Translations under genes and position numbers: made by a program
Notes under the pieces: generated by a model
What the model was told of the DNA's origin: nothing
Database searches by the model: none
The model's input: only the letters and a program-made list of their open reading frames with translations
NCBI GenBank assembly: GCA_030710605.1
Contig: CP092884.1
Location: forward strand, 22,797,483-22,861,482
Origin: Cordylochernes scorpioides
Lineage: Eukaryota > Arthropoda > Arachnida > Pseudoscorpiones > Chernetidae
Length of the DNA: 64,000 bases
Direction of reading: 5' to 3'
Shown: piece after piece, positions 11,040 to 21,376 of the stretch
How positions within the stretch are numbered: the first letter of the stretch is position 1
How the letters are laid out: each line of letters opens with the position of its first letter

Positions 11040-11860
11040 AGTTACATTTATTTTATATAGATAGCGTGTTAATTATGTTTAACTTACGCTTTCTAGATTT
11101 TCATTTAAATATATAGTTCGCGTGCTCTCTTGATATAGTTACGTTTCGTATATAAATATGGCGTGCTATTTCTTTATGTTTCACCTATATGCTTACTGGC
11201 CTTGTATGTAAATTAAAATTTCGTGCTCAATAGTTACATTTCTTATATATAGATGGCGTGTTATTGCTTTGGTTTAACTTATATTTACTGGCCTTGTATG
11301 TAAATTAAATTTTCGTGCTCAATAGTTACATTTCGTATATATAGATGGCGTGTTATTGCTATATGTTTTACCAATATTCTCACTCGCCTTGTATGTAAAT
11401 TAAAATATCATGCTTGATAGTTACATTTCGTATATATAGATGGCGTGTTATTGTTTTATGTTTAACTTATATTTACAGGCCTTGTAAGTAAATTGAAATG
11501 TAGTGCTTAATAGTTACATTTATTATATATAGATGGCGTGTTATTGCTGTATGTTTAACTTATTTTTACTGGCCTTTTATGTAAATTAAAATATCGTGCT
11601 TAATAGTTACATTTATTATACATAGATGGCGTGTTATTGCTCTATGTTTAACTTATATTTACTGGCCTCGTATGTAAATTAAAATTTCGTGCTTAATTGT
11701 TACGTTTCTTATATATAGATGGCGTGTTATTGCTCTGTTGAACTTATATTTACTGGCCTTGTATGTAAAATAAAATTTCGTGCTTAATAATTACATTTAT
11801 TAAATATAGATGACGTGTTATTGCTTTATGTTTAACTTATATTTACCTTATATGTATGGT
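11040..11860 (+). repeat. 93-bp minisatellite, about 9 units
   Basis: The landmark AGATGGCGTG occurs at 11251, 11343, 11438, 11531, 11623, 11717 and (variant) 11808, a spacing of 91-95 bp, with diverged units on the left from about 11040. Each unit holds TAGTTACATTT, TATATAGATGGCGTGTTATT and ACTGGCCTTGTATGTAAATT. Unit sequence is related to the dispersed repeat at 1805 and 14396. Confidence 0.85.
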
Positions 11861-12354
11861 ATCTATAGAAGATAGGTCTTTTTAAAAACTTACTTCTGAT
11901 TTTTCAAAAGTTATAAAAATATAGAACTAATTTAAATCCTTTCTTTATATGTGTTTTAAGGTTTTTACTTGAAGAGTCTCAGTGATTACCTTTATAGTTC
12001 TCTAGGTCATAGCTTGTACTACGTTGCAAAGGGCCAACAGCACCGAAACGCTAATGTGACTGCATTTTCTTGTTACAAGTCAAGCTAATAATATAAATTA
12101 GAGAATATAATTTTATACATATCAGAAATAAAAAATAAAACATAACGATTAGTATATATCCTTCTGTTAGATGGCGTTAGGCAATCATCAGCTTCTATTT
12201 GAATAATCAGAAGACATTATTGTGTATTTATGTTCTACGCCATGTGTCATTATGAAGAAAAGTGTCGTATCTTTGTGACAGATTCGATGTATATCAGGAC
12301 TTCTGGTAGCACGTCAAAAAACATACACATTCATGTACTAATGAATGTTTAAAA
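11861..12354. other. AT-rich spacer, no gene seen
   Basis: No gene supported. A short motif near 12030 (GGGCCAACAGCACCGAAACGC) resembles sequences elsewhere in the window, but too weakly to name. Confidence 0.4.
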
Positions 12355-12475
12355 TTGACATGGACCTAGAACTGCAGCTTTACACACCCAAAACAGAGAT
12401 AATTGCGAATGCTGAGATACATAGAGACATCTGAGGCTCTTCATTGAAAACGACAACAAAAACAACAACTAATGA
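12355..12475 (+). mobile_element. Jockey-like LINE 3' tail fragment
   Basis: Plus-strand match to the last residues of the LINE tail ('MDLELQLYTPK' region, then GAGACATCTGAGGCTC) and to its 3' end (AACGACAACAAAAACAACAAC). Oriented opposite to the 10697-10960 copy, so the 93-bp minisatellite lies between two inverted LINE tails. Confidence 0.65.
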
Positions 12476-12739
12476 ATATCATATCCAAAGATAAACGGAA
12501 TGTTCGTTTCCGCTAACTAAAACCTTAAATGAAATTCAACAAAATATCTATACAAATTCTCAGCTAAAGGTCATTTATGTCAACTGAAATATATAGCAGA
12601 ACAGTCTCAACTATCTCATCATCAACTTATTCACCCTCCTTTTAATTTGTATCATTGCTGTATAATGATTATAGAAAAATAGCTTTTAATCAAAATCTAT
12701 TTTTTAAGTAGCATTAAAATTATCACTAAATATAATTAA

Positions 12740-13165
12740 AGGTCTAACCAAAGCTTCCACTCAGAATTATAATCTAAGCTCTCCACTTAAAGTCTCTACC
12801 TAAAACCCATTTAAAAGTCTAACCTAAGATCCACTCAAAGGCTACCTAAAACCCATTTAAAAGTCAAACCTAACTCCACTTAAAGTATACCTAAAATCCA
12901 TTTAAAAGTCTAACCTAAATCCACTAAAGTCTACCTAAAACCCATATAAAAGCCTAACCTAACTCCACTTAAAGTCTACCTAAAACCCATTTAATAGTCT
13001 AACCTAAGCCCCACTTAAGTCTAACCTAAGCTCCACTTAAAGTCTAATCTAAGCTCCACTTAAAGTCTACCTAAAATACCTAAATCCTAACTGAAACCTA
13101 GACTATATAAAGTCTACCTAAAATACCTAAAACCTACCTGAAACCTAGACTATATAAAGTAAACC
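12740..13165 (+). repeat. Imperfect tandem repeat, CTACCTAAAACCCATTTAAAAG type
   Basis: Units of roughly 45-60 bp built from AGTCTACCTAAAACCC, ATTTAAAAGTCTAACC and AAGCTCCACTTAA repeat with variable length. No coding. Confidence 0.75.
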
Positions 13166-14395
13166 TAATCTTATATAAAATTGACTAAATGCCTACCATA
13201 AAAATGCTTACAAAAAATCTACCTGGAGTTACAAAACTTACTAAAAATATTTATATATTTACTTACCTTATCTAAAATAAGTTTTATAAAATACATACAC
13301 ATGTCTCCCCTACCTAAACATTCCATCTAAGATATCTGAAGAGCACTTAAATGAAAACCTAAATGACGTCATATCTCTGACGCCTTTTATTATGAAGCCA
13401 CCATTTATAAGCTAGGGTCGGCTACTTGAATTTTTGTTTTCAATTCAAGAACCTCACTTTCCTGAAAACCATCTCTTTAGCTATCTCCTCCCTCGGTTGT
13501 CAAATGAAGGGTGAGAAATACGATTTTTTTTTCTCATAATTTTCACAATCACCCTTTCTTCTCTCTAATTATTCTGCCCTAATTAATTTTCAATTACCAT
13601 ACTTTAATTAGACTCATAATGATTTATATGCAGAACCTCACAACCTTTGATCTCTACCTTTGATGTCCCCGTTAATCTTCTACGGTCGCATATTTCTCTA
13701 CCTACCAACACGAAGTTTTAAATACGCCACTAGCGCGCCATCTATCGATAAGAAAAGAAACTATTTAGCGCGATTTATTTCCTCAAATAAACAACTTTTT
13801 AGCGTCCTCACTAACCAAAGTTTTATGTTTAATTCAGGCCTAACTGGCCTTTTTGTGGGTTTTGTGTCGAAGAACATTGCTCAATGCAGGTGTATATTTT
13901 CTCTAAAAGTAGTTTATAAATGTTTTTTTTTCTGCATATATATATTATATATATGTTGTAATATATACTTATATATAATATGTAATATAGCTATAGTATA
14001 ATAAACAAAATTGTAAAAACAATTTGAATCGCTAGTTCGGCCATCATGTAATGCACGACAAAATAAAATTCGATTGAATGACAGCCGGCGCCAGGATAGG
14101 AGGAAGGTCTCCGAAAAACATGTCGGAGTACCAGGTGTGTCCCTTTGGCTCAAAACAGAGCAATCCACTTTCAGAGACGATGATTGACAGACCCCTCTCT
14201 ACAGAACTGTTCTGACCGGCGTCGGCTTCACTTGGTCTCTCGACATCTCTGTGGTGACATCCAACATGCCTTGTCCTATTGTGCAATCCTAATCACGCCT
14301 GAACCCACTCTGAACATTGTGGCCACCATGACTGCAACTAACTTGCCACACTACAGTCATTCTACAGAATAAACTATATTACAACATATATATAT
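13166..14395. other. AT-rich spacer; AT microsatellite near 13935-13990
   Basis: No supported gene. Open frames at 13660-14001 and 14044-14286 lack motifs and are not called. The 13830-13920 part ('GCCTAACTGGCC' to 'CTAAAAGTAG') matches 42230-42300 in a dispersed non-coding repeat. An inverted AGATGGCGC core lies at 13735-13743. Confidence 0.45.
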
Positions 14396-14475
14396 TGATT
14401 TATTTGTGAAAATAAACATTCGCGTCTTAATGTTTTCATTTGTTGTGTATAGATGGCGCGTTATTGCTTTAAATA
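14396..14475 (+). repeat. Dispersed repeat with AACATTCGCGTCTT and AGATGGCGC
   Basis: Same repeat as 1805-1900. TTTGTGAAAATAAACATTCG here is nearly identical to the right flank of the large composite element at 53019. Confidence 0.65.
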
Positions 14476-14873
14476 AATTTATGTCACTACTTTAATATTA
14501 TTGTTCAGTAATAGCTTGCTATACACTGGCACTATATATATTTTTTCATAATCAATTTATTATAAAATTCTCATTAATTAATATATTTAAAACCATTATA
14601 TATGTTACGTAAAAATATTATTTCATTTTAAAATAAAAAAATATAGAATAAAATACTCTGTAAAGTCGACCGTCAGAGGTTGCCGCTTTTCCTATATATA
14701 CCCCCATTGTTGTTGTTTCCTGTTGGCCGGCTCAAATCTTTGGTAATTATGTAAATAATCTTTTGTTTTTCTTATTCTACTCGCCTTAAGTCAGGAAGTA
14801 ATTTTCTCAAAATATGTATACTCCATTAGCACAATTAAAGCAAATTGTGATTCAACCATTATTTTATTAATAT

Positions 14874-15115
14874 TGTCGCGGAGATAAATAAAGCAAGGGC
14901 AAGTTTGGGGATAATTAATTTATTATAAGGAGTATAGGGAGAGAGAGTTTTGTACAACTTACCCCCAGTTAAGGTTAATCCTCAATGAACGGCGTTAGCC
15001 ACCGTCCCGTTTTCCTTATTTACAGATCAGCTTCCCAGAAGCCCCCACACCTGTGGTCCCCCCCGGGGTCCAGGGATGATTGACAGTTGTCCCATCTGGA
15101 TGGAGCTACTTGACA
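14874..15115 (-). repeat. 3' LTR of the gypsy element
   Basis: Plus-strand ends TGTCGCGG and CTTGACA; on the coding strand it runs TGTCAAG to CGCGACA. 242 bp. Matches 19915-20174 except for a few substitutions and lack of an 18-bp duplicated GGAGTATA-type segment. Confidence 0.95.
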
Positions 15116-15133
15116 TTACACCCTCTTTAGAAA
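15116..15133 (-). other. Polypurine tract
   Basis: On the coding strand AAAGAGGG (15121-15128 reversed) lies five bases before the 3' LTR, the expected place for plus-strand priming. Confidence 0.6.
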
Positions 15134-15150
15134 AAGCAGCGACCCGCTGA

Positions 15151-18100
15151 TTAGCTTGTCTCAGCCCTTGTTCTGGAAGGAAATCTATCACGGCCTGTGT
15201 TCCCTAGCAGAATGGAATGTTGTTCTTCAGGGTCCAGGTAGGGCTTCATCCGAATGACATGAACGATATCCTTGGATTTCCGTGATCGGGGAGACGGGTC
15301 CACGGGCTCTACTTCATACGTAACTTCTGAAAGCTTCTTGGTCACCTTGTAGGGACCGAAGTATCTCTTCAGTAGCTTTTCTGAGAGCCCTACTTTTCGG
15401 ATGGGAGTAAAAACCCACACAAGATCATCCTTCTGGTAATAGACTGGAGTATGTTTCTGGTCGTAAAGTCTACGGTATTTCGCCTGTGATTGTAGAAGGC
15501 GTGATCGGGAGAGTTGACGCGCTTCCTCAGCTCTGGTCACAAGTTCTCCAACGTAGTCGTTAGAGATCTCATCTGGTAGGTAGGGTAGTACGGCATCGAT
15601 GTAGGTCTCGGCCTCGCGGGCGTGGACAAGAAAGAACGGAGTGTAGCCGGTCGCCTCCTGTTTAGCAGTGTTGTAAGCAAAAGTTACGTAGGGTAAAACT
15701 TGGTCCCAGTCCTTCTGCTCGACACCTGTGTACATGGACAACATGTCTCCCAGAGTTTTGTTGAACCTTTCAGTCAGGCCGTTGGTCTGGGGATGGTAGG
15801 CCGTTGTAAATCTGTGCACAATTCCGCACAGAGCATTGATCTCTTTTATTACTTGAGAAATGAAATTTCTTCCGCGATCTGTTATCATTTCTCTAGGAGC
15901 TCCATGCTTCAAGATAACATCTTCAACCAGGAACTTAGCTGTTTCGATTGCTCCTCCGTATGGGATCGCTTTCGTTATGGCATACCTTGTCATATAATCG
16001 GTGCACACAATGATCCAACGGTTTCCATCTTTAGAAACTGGAAATCTTCCAAGGAGATCGACCCCGACCTTATGGAATGGGTTTTCTACAGGTGGTATGG
16101 ATACAAGTTGTCCAGCCGGACGTCGAGGTAATTTCTTCCTTCGTTGACACTCCCGACAATGGCTTACATATTGGCGAACAGTTCTATAAAAGCCAGGCCA
16201 ATAGAATCGTTTCTTCACTTTGTCATACGTTCGGGCGAAATCCAAATGCCCAGCTGTAGGAGCGTCATGTAAATATGCCATAACTTCCGATCTTAAGTGT
16301 TTAGGAATCATCATAAGCCAGGGTCTTCCAGTTGTGCTATAGTTTTTCTTGTATAAGATGCCGTCGATAATGCTGAATTCCTTTCTAGTGTAGCCTGAGT
16401 TTAAATGATCGATTATTTTAGCTAAATCCGGGTCTTTAGTCTGCTCTATATCGACGTTGGTTAGTGACATCACAGCACTTGGTTGATCGTTCTCAAGCGG
16501 GCTCCTTGACAGACAATCGGCATCCTTATGTTTGCGCCCGCTCTTGTAGATAACGGTCACGTCAAATTCTTGCAACTTCAGCGCCCATCTTGCCAAACGG
16601 CCAGAAGGATCTTTCTGTCCTACCGACCAACATAGAGAATGATGATCAGTGTCAACCGTGAATGGTCGACCAAACAAATATGGGCGGAATTTGCTAATAG
16701 ACCAGACTACAGCAAGGCATTCTTTTTCCGTTGTAGAATAGTTATTTTCAGCCTTTGTCAAGCTTCTAGATGCATAAGCTATAGGCCGCTCCTTTACACC
16801 TTGTATTTGTAGAAGAACAGCTCCAATACCATGTCCGCTTGCATCAGTGTGTAGATGGGTATCAGCGGATTCATCAAAGTGTCCTAAGACATGCTCTGAA
16901 ATTAGAGCTGTTTTAAGGACTTCAAACGCTTTCTCTTAAGCTGCATCCCAATAAAATTGTTTTTCAGTCTTCAGTAGGTCATGCAAAGATCTAACTTTGT
17001 CGGCAAAGTTCTCAATAAATCTTCGGTAATAGGAACATAATCCAAGAAAGCTCTTCAGTTCAGAGATATTCCTTGGCCTCGGAAATTTAGAGACGGCTTC
17101 AACTTTATCTGGATCTGGATGAATTCCATTGGCGTCAACAAGGTGTCCCAAAATCTTTATCCTCCTTGATCCAAAAAGACACTTTTTGTGGTTCAAGCTT
17201 AGTCCAGCTTTCTGGATGTAGCTTAATACAAGTTGTAGACGACGTAGATGTTCTTCAAAGGTAGGTGCGTAAACTACGATGTCGTCCAGGTAGCAAAGGC
17301 ACATGTTCCATTTAAGACTGCCCAGAACACTATCTATCATCCTTTCAAACGTTGCTGGAGCATTGCAAAGACCGAAAGGCATTACTTGGAATTCATACAG
17401 CCCATCTGGAGTGATGAAAGCAGTTTTCTCCCTGTCCTTTTCGTCCACTTCAATCTGCCAATACCCGGACCGAAGATCCATCGTGGAGAAGTAACTAGAG
17501 CCGGCTAAACTGTCCAAGGCATCGTCAATGCGTGGCAGCGGGTAAACATCTTTTTTTGTTATCTTATTTAATCGACGGTAATCTACGCAGAATCTCCAGG
17601 TCCCGTCTTTCTTTCGAACTAGAATAACTGGAGATGACCAAGGACTTTCAGAGGGCTTCACGATGTGATTTTCAATGATCTTGTTCACTTCATCTTGAAT
17701 TAGTCGTCGTTCACTTGGTGCTACTCTATAGGGCCGCTGTTTGATAGGAGACTGGTCGCCTGTGTTTATCTTGTGCTTCACAGTACTGGTGGGCTTAATA
17801 GGAGTACTCCCAAAGTCAAATATGTCAATAAACTCGTCAAGGCATGAAACAAGCTGTAACCTTTGAATTTCAGACAGCCCTGGATCTAGAGTAAGGTTTA
17901 TCTTCTGTGACCATTCACGTGACTTTAGCTGCGTTTCTTGTAACTTATCGCTGGATTCAATAAGACTGCAGATATTCCCATTCTCATAACTTTCCATGGT
18001 GCACATATTCATTCCTGATGGAATCAGTTGCGGCCAAGACGCTCCATTCGCCACCCAAATGCTACCTCGGCCGTGTCGAAATGTAACCAATGAGTTTGGT

Positions 18101-18700
18101 ATAAGAACTTCCTTTCTTAATAATAAGTCCTTAGAAGTTGAGACTAAAACATCTCTAACCCCGCATACTTCTTCGTTTATCACACTGATCTTCTTTATTG
18201 ATTTAGGCGGGATGACAAAGTCGTCGGAAGCAAACAATCTCTGGTTTTCCTCCTCTCGAGATTCCTGGACGGAGGTTTTCCCGAGATGGAGTTCATTTCT
18301 GCCACAATCAATGACGGCTTCGGTGGCCTTGAAGAAGTCCCATCCGAATATGTTGTCATGGCTGCATTCCACCATAACAACGAATTCAAAGGATATCTTC
18401 AGACCATTAACTTCTATGTTCAGGACACATTTTCCTAGGGTCTCTATTAAATTTTTATTTGCGGCTTTAAGAATGGGACCTGGTTCTTTGAAGAGAGGTG
18501 TCTTTAGTTCGCGTCGAAATTTGTCTGAAATAACAGAAAAGTCGGCTCCTGAATCCACCAATGCTTTAATTTTGCGTCCATTTATTTCGACCATAACAAA
18601 ATTTTATTTTAATTTAGCGGCGATATACACTGGAGGATTTTCCTCAATGGAGACCTCACCCCCGTTAGAAGCCGCTCCACTTAGTTTTTCACATTCTGAG
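15151..18700 (-). pseudogene. pol: gypsy pol polyprotein with two nonsense codons
   Basis: Encodes, in order, aspartic protease ('ALVDSGADFSVIS', just inside the ORF starting at 18594), reverse transcriptase ('FCVDYRRLNK', catalytic 'YLDDIVVYA'), RNase H ('HTDASGHGIGAVL', 'TDHHSL'), integrase zinc finger (two His, then 'CRECQ'), the catalytic core ('VGVDLLGRFP', 'ITDRGRNF', 'QTNGLTERF') and a C-terminal GPY/F-like module ('YFGPYKVTKK'). The frame is open across about 1,150 codons except for TAA at 18604-18606 (a Glu in the relative at 56.5 kb) and TAA at 16936-16938 (expected Gln in 'WDAA-EKAF'). Both look like single-base changes. Upstream, the pol frame overlaps the end of gag in the -1 frame, as in many gypsy elements. 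Confidence 0.92.
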
Positions 18701-19814
18701 GCATGGGAGAACGGCTGAAACGACGGGCTGGCGACTGGGATTGTCTTCGGGCTGGCGGGCTTGGATGTGGGGAAGAGCTCCGGTAGAAGTACGTCGAGGT
18801 TTGGGGCGTTACATAGTCGTCGTCGGCGTCATATCTCGAGGGTCGACTCGAAAATCCAACATTTCTTCCTTCTCCGCCATTCCTTGACCTGGCTTCAGCG
18901 AAGACCTGCCGTATTTCCCTACAATAACGGACGACATGTCCGGGTCGTCCGCAGTGGAAGCAGATAGGTTTGTCGTCGTAGGTTCTCCAATGTTCTGTCT
19001 TCCTGGGTTGGGTTGGTCGGTCGATATTATAATAGGGCGTTCGTGGTTGTTGTTGTACCACGTTGACTTGTGGTCTGGTAGGTTTTAGAGCACGGCTGAC
19101 CTCTTCCCTCACAGTCTGTTCCAGGGCGTTCACCTCTCGGAGAGGATTGACCACTTCAGGTGCTGAGAAAACCTTTTGTATTTCTTCTCTAACGATGCGG
19201 CGAATTAAGCCGGCCAAGTCGTCTGAGTCGTCAACACACGAAATGGGCATTACGTTTGACAACCTGGCGAATTTCGTACGGCCGATCCTGCGCTGCTTGA
19301 CGGTCTCAAACTTCAGGATCTCATCTACTGTCTGTATGTCTTTCGCCACCAATACCTGGTATGTGTCTTCCGAAATTCCCTTTATAATGTGAGCAACTAT
19401 CTCACCTTCTTCCATGCGAGGGTTCACCTGGTGGCAGAGACTAAGAATCTCCTGGATGTATGACTCGCTGGATTCCTCGGCCTTCTGTGCTCTTGACTTC
19501 AGAACTTCCTCGGCGCGTCGAGCAGAATCCTCCTGCAGTCCGAACACACCGCGGAATGCGTCTTCAAAGCTTCTCCACGAGTTGAGTGATTCTTCGTTAT
19601 TATCAAACCACCTTCCAGCAGTTCCGTTCAAGTAAAATACGACGTTGGCAAGCTTCATGGTCTCGTCCCATCTGTTGTACTTCGACACTCTCTCGTACTC
19701 TTTCAACCATTGTCCAGGGTTTATATTTCCATCTCCAGAAAAGGTAGAAGGATCTCGTTGGCGCTGACAAGGGAGGTAGGATCCGCTAACAGTAGGTCTG
19801 TGGTCGTCTTCCAT
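18681..19814 (-). CDS. gag: gypsy Gag with CCHC zinc knuckle
   Basis: Structural capsid-nucleocapsid protein of the retrotransposon. The frame is open from within the LTR (19943); I place the start at the methionine of 'MEDDHRP' (19814) because upstream codons run through the primer site and LTR, giving 377 residues. A capsid-like helical region ('WLKEYERVSKYN', 'FEDAFRGVFG') occupies the first half. One knuckle, 'CFHCGRPGHVVRYC', lies in the last quarter, followed by an Arg/Ser/Pro-rich tail. No internal stop. The end overlaps the -1 pol frame. An upstream start in the leader cannot be excluded. Confidence 0.88.
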   Translation of the reverse strand: MEDDHRPTVSGSYLPCQRQRDPSTFSGDGNINPGQWLKEYERVSKYNRWDETMKLANVVFYLNGTAGRWFDNNEESLNSWRSFEDAFRGVFGLQEDSARRAEEVLKSRAQKAEESSESYIQEILSLCHQVNPRMEEGEIVAHIIKGISEDTYQVLVAKDIQTVDEILKFETVKQRRIGRTKFARLSNVMPISCVDDSDDLAGLIRRIVREEIQKVFSAPEVVNPLREVNALEQTVREEVSRALKPTRPQVNVVQQQPRTPYYNIDRPTQPRKTEHWRTYDDKPICFHCGRPGHVVRYCREIRQVFAEARSRNGGEGRNVGFSSRPSRYDADDDYVTPQTSTYFYRSSSPHPSPPARRQSQSPARRFSRSPMPQNVKN

Positions 19815-19891
19815 TTCTATTCGTTGTGGCAAAGGTTGAAGAATTGGTTCACGTCCCTGTAGACGTCGACTTCTTCGAAGTTCCGTCACGC

Positions 19892-19909
19892 TACCCAGCG
19901 TCTCCACCA
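19892..19909 (-). other. Primer-binding site candidate
   Basis: Coding strand TGGTGGAGACGCTGGG begins five bases downstream of the 5' LTR. TGG matches the CCA end of a tRNA, the usual primer layout; I cannot name the tRNA. Confidence 0.55.
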
Positions 19910-19914
19910 AAATA

Positions 19915-20174
19915 TGTCGCGGAGATAAATAAAGCAAGGGCAAGTTTGGGGATAATTAATTCATTATAAGGAGTATATGGAGTATAAGGAGTATAGGGAG
20001 AGATAGTTTTGTACAACTTACGCCCAGTTAAGGTTAATCCTCAATGAACGGCGTTAGCCACCGTCCCGTTTTCCTTATTTACAGATCAGCTTCCCAGAAG
20101 CCCCCACACCTGTGGTCCCCCCCGGGGTCCAGGGATTATTGACAGTTGTCCCATCTGGATGGAGCTACTTGACA
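19915..20174 (-). repeat. 5' LTR of the gypsy element
   Basis: 260 bp, same termini as the 3' LTR, with an extra 18-bp GGAGTATA-type tandem copy near 19975. AATAAAG and homopolymer features match the other LTR. Confidence 0.95.
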
Positions 20175-20311
20175 ATATTTTTCCCACGACTGCAAAACAG
20201 TATCATAGTGATCAAACAACCCACTTACAACAAAATCAAAACCTTATCTCAACGATTCCAAAATCAACAGAAAATCCTTTAATATAATATATATGTATTT
20301 AAAGTTTTTTT

Positions 20312-20420
20312 GCTATACTAATGGAAAAAAACTTTGAAGGTTGTACCTTTTATCGAAATTCATACAAATTAACTCTGAAAGATATTTCATACACAGTGAC
20401 ATTTATTGAAGAGACGATAT
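20312..20420. repeat. Dispersed repeat with ACTAATGGAAAAAAACTT end
   Basis: Shares, with gaps, ATATCTTTCAGAGTTA and AAAGGTACAAC-type blocks with 30088-30275 (opposite strand) and part with 39029-39075 (CACTCATCAACAAAACTT). Likely remnants of one DNA element; no coding. Confidence 0.45.
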
Positions 20421-20570
20421 AACTAAGTGTAAACAAAATTGTCGGTTTAAAAAAAAAAAAAAAAAAGATGACCAATTTTGATCCAAAATATGTCTTTTTT
20501 ATTGAAATATATATTATATTGTGAAAAATAGAAAATAAATAAATAAAAAAGAAAAGTGTTGATATTAAAA

Positions 20571-20850
20571 ATAAAAAAGGCATATCCTGACCAGGAGCAC
20601 ATGTGCTTTTCAGATGGCAGAGAGCCATCTAATGGAACAGAAATCAACTAAACATTGATTTAGCCTGTTCCCTGATATTGGCCAATATTTGGCCAATCCA
20701 ATTTCATGATTAGTCAAGAAAAGTCATCCACGAACGCATTTCGCGCTGTTGGCGCTCGTCAGCCTGTAGTAGGCTGTACCACTGCGACCAAAAATATTTT
20801 TGGTCCCAGAGGCTTCTTGAGAAACCAATGGATATCTTTTAATTCCAATA
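20571..20850 (+). mobile_element. MITE, GGCATATCCTGACCAGGAG family (copy 1)
   Basis: Matches the two copies at 31368 and 31645: GGCATATCCTGACCAGG, ACATGTGCTTTTCAGA, GCCTGTTCCCTGATAT, TTGGCCAA and TAGTCAAGAAAA. An extra segment of about 70 bp (about 20727-20792) interrupts it relative to the 31.4-kb copy. Confidence 0.65.
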
Positions 20851-21264
20851 TATTATATTGTATTTATTATTATAGAAAAAAAACTTTATGCCAGGTTGGA
20901 TTTATATATAATATTAAATAGTCTCTCTATCTCCCGCGCACACACATACAGCGAAACGAAGGAAATAAAAATAAATGTTTGAAGTATAGCTGTTTAATCA
21001 TATAATATTTATTATATTTTGTTACTCAAAGCAAATTTTTCTCTTTGCATCTTTGTTATTTTTATGTAAATAATGTTAAGAATTGTTTTGAATTGAAATA
21101 AATTGCTTATCAAAGAGAGAGAAATATTTTTATATTTGTTTTCTCCCATTTTTCTACACGACAATATCATGATGTATATATTTATATAATACACACCTAA
21201 CAGGTAGACCATATTGATTTACAATAAGAAGGGAACACACCGACCAAGAGAGAGAGAGAGAGAG
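20851..21264. other. AT-rich spacer with GA microsatellite
   Basis: No gene. An (AG)n run of about ten repeats lies at 21247-21268, directly before the LINE 3' end. Confidence 0.5.
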
Positions 21265-21376
21265 AGAGATTTTTTGAGATTTAAAAATATTTTATTGACA
21301 TCATACACAAGTCAATGGTAGTATTATATAATAATTATAAAAAGAGGGATAAAATAAAAGAGTAAAATATATACAG

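Larger units (their letters stand above)
14874..20174 (-). mobile_element. Nearly complete Ty3/gypsy LTR retrotransposon
   Basis: A 5.3-kb element flanked by a 4-bp ATAT duplication (14870-14873, 20175-20178). The minus-strand order is LTR, primer site, gag, pol (protease, RT, RNase H, integrase), polypurine tract, LTR. No envelope ORF is present. The two LTRs differ by a handful of substitutions and an 18-bp tandem-repeat indel, so insertion is fairly recent. Pol carries two visible nonsense codons, so this copy is not autonomous. It is GC-richer than its surroundings. It resembles the broken copy at 54985-60575 in protein sequence but not in LTR sequence. Confidence 0.93.

Noticed and set aside
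13660..14001. 113-residue ORF
   Set aside because: Ends in an AT microsatellite and overlaps a dispersed repeat; no motif.
15700..16131. Plus-strand ORFs over gypsy pol, including 17248-17508 and 17996-18718
   Set aside because: Antisense shadows of the pol and gag frames.
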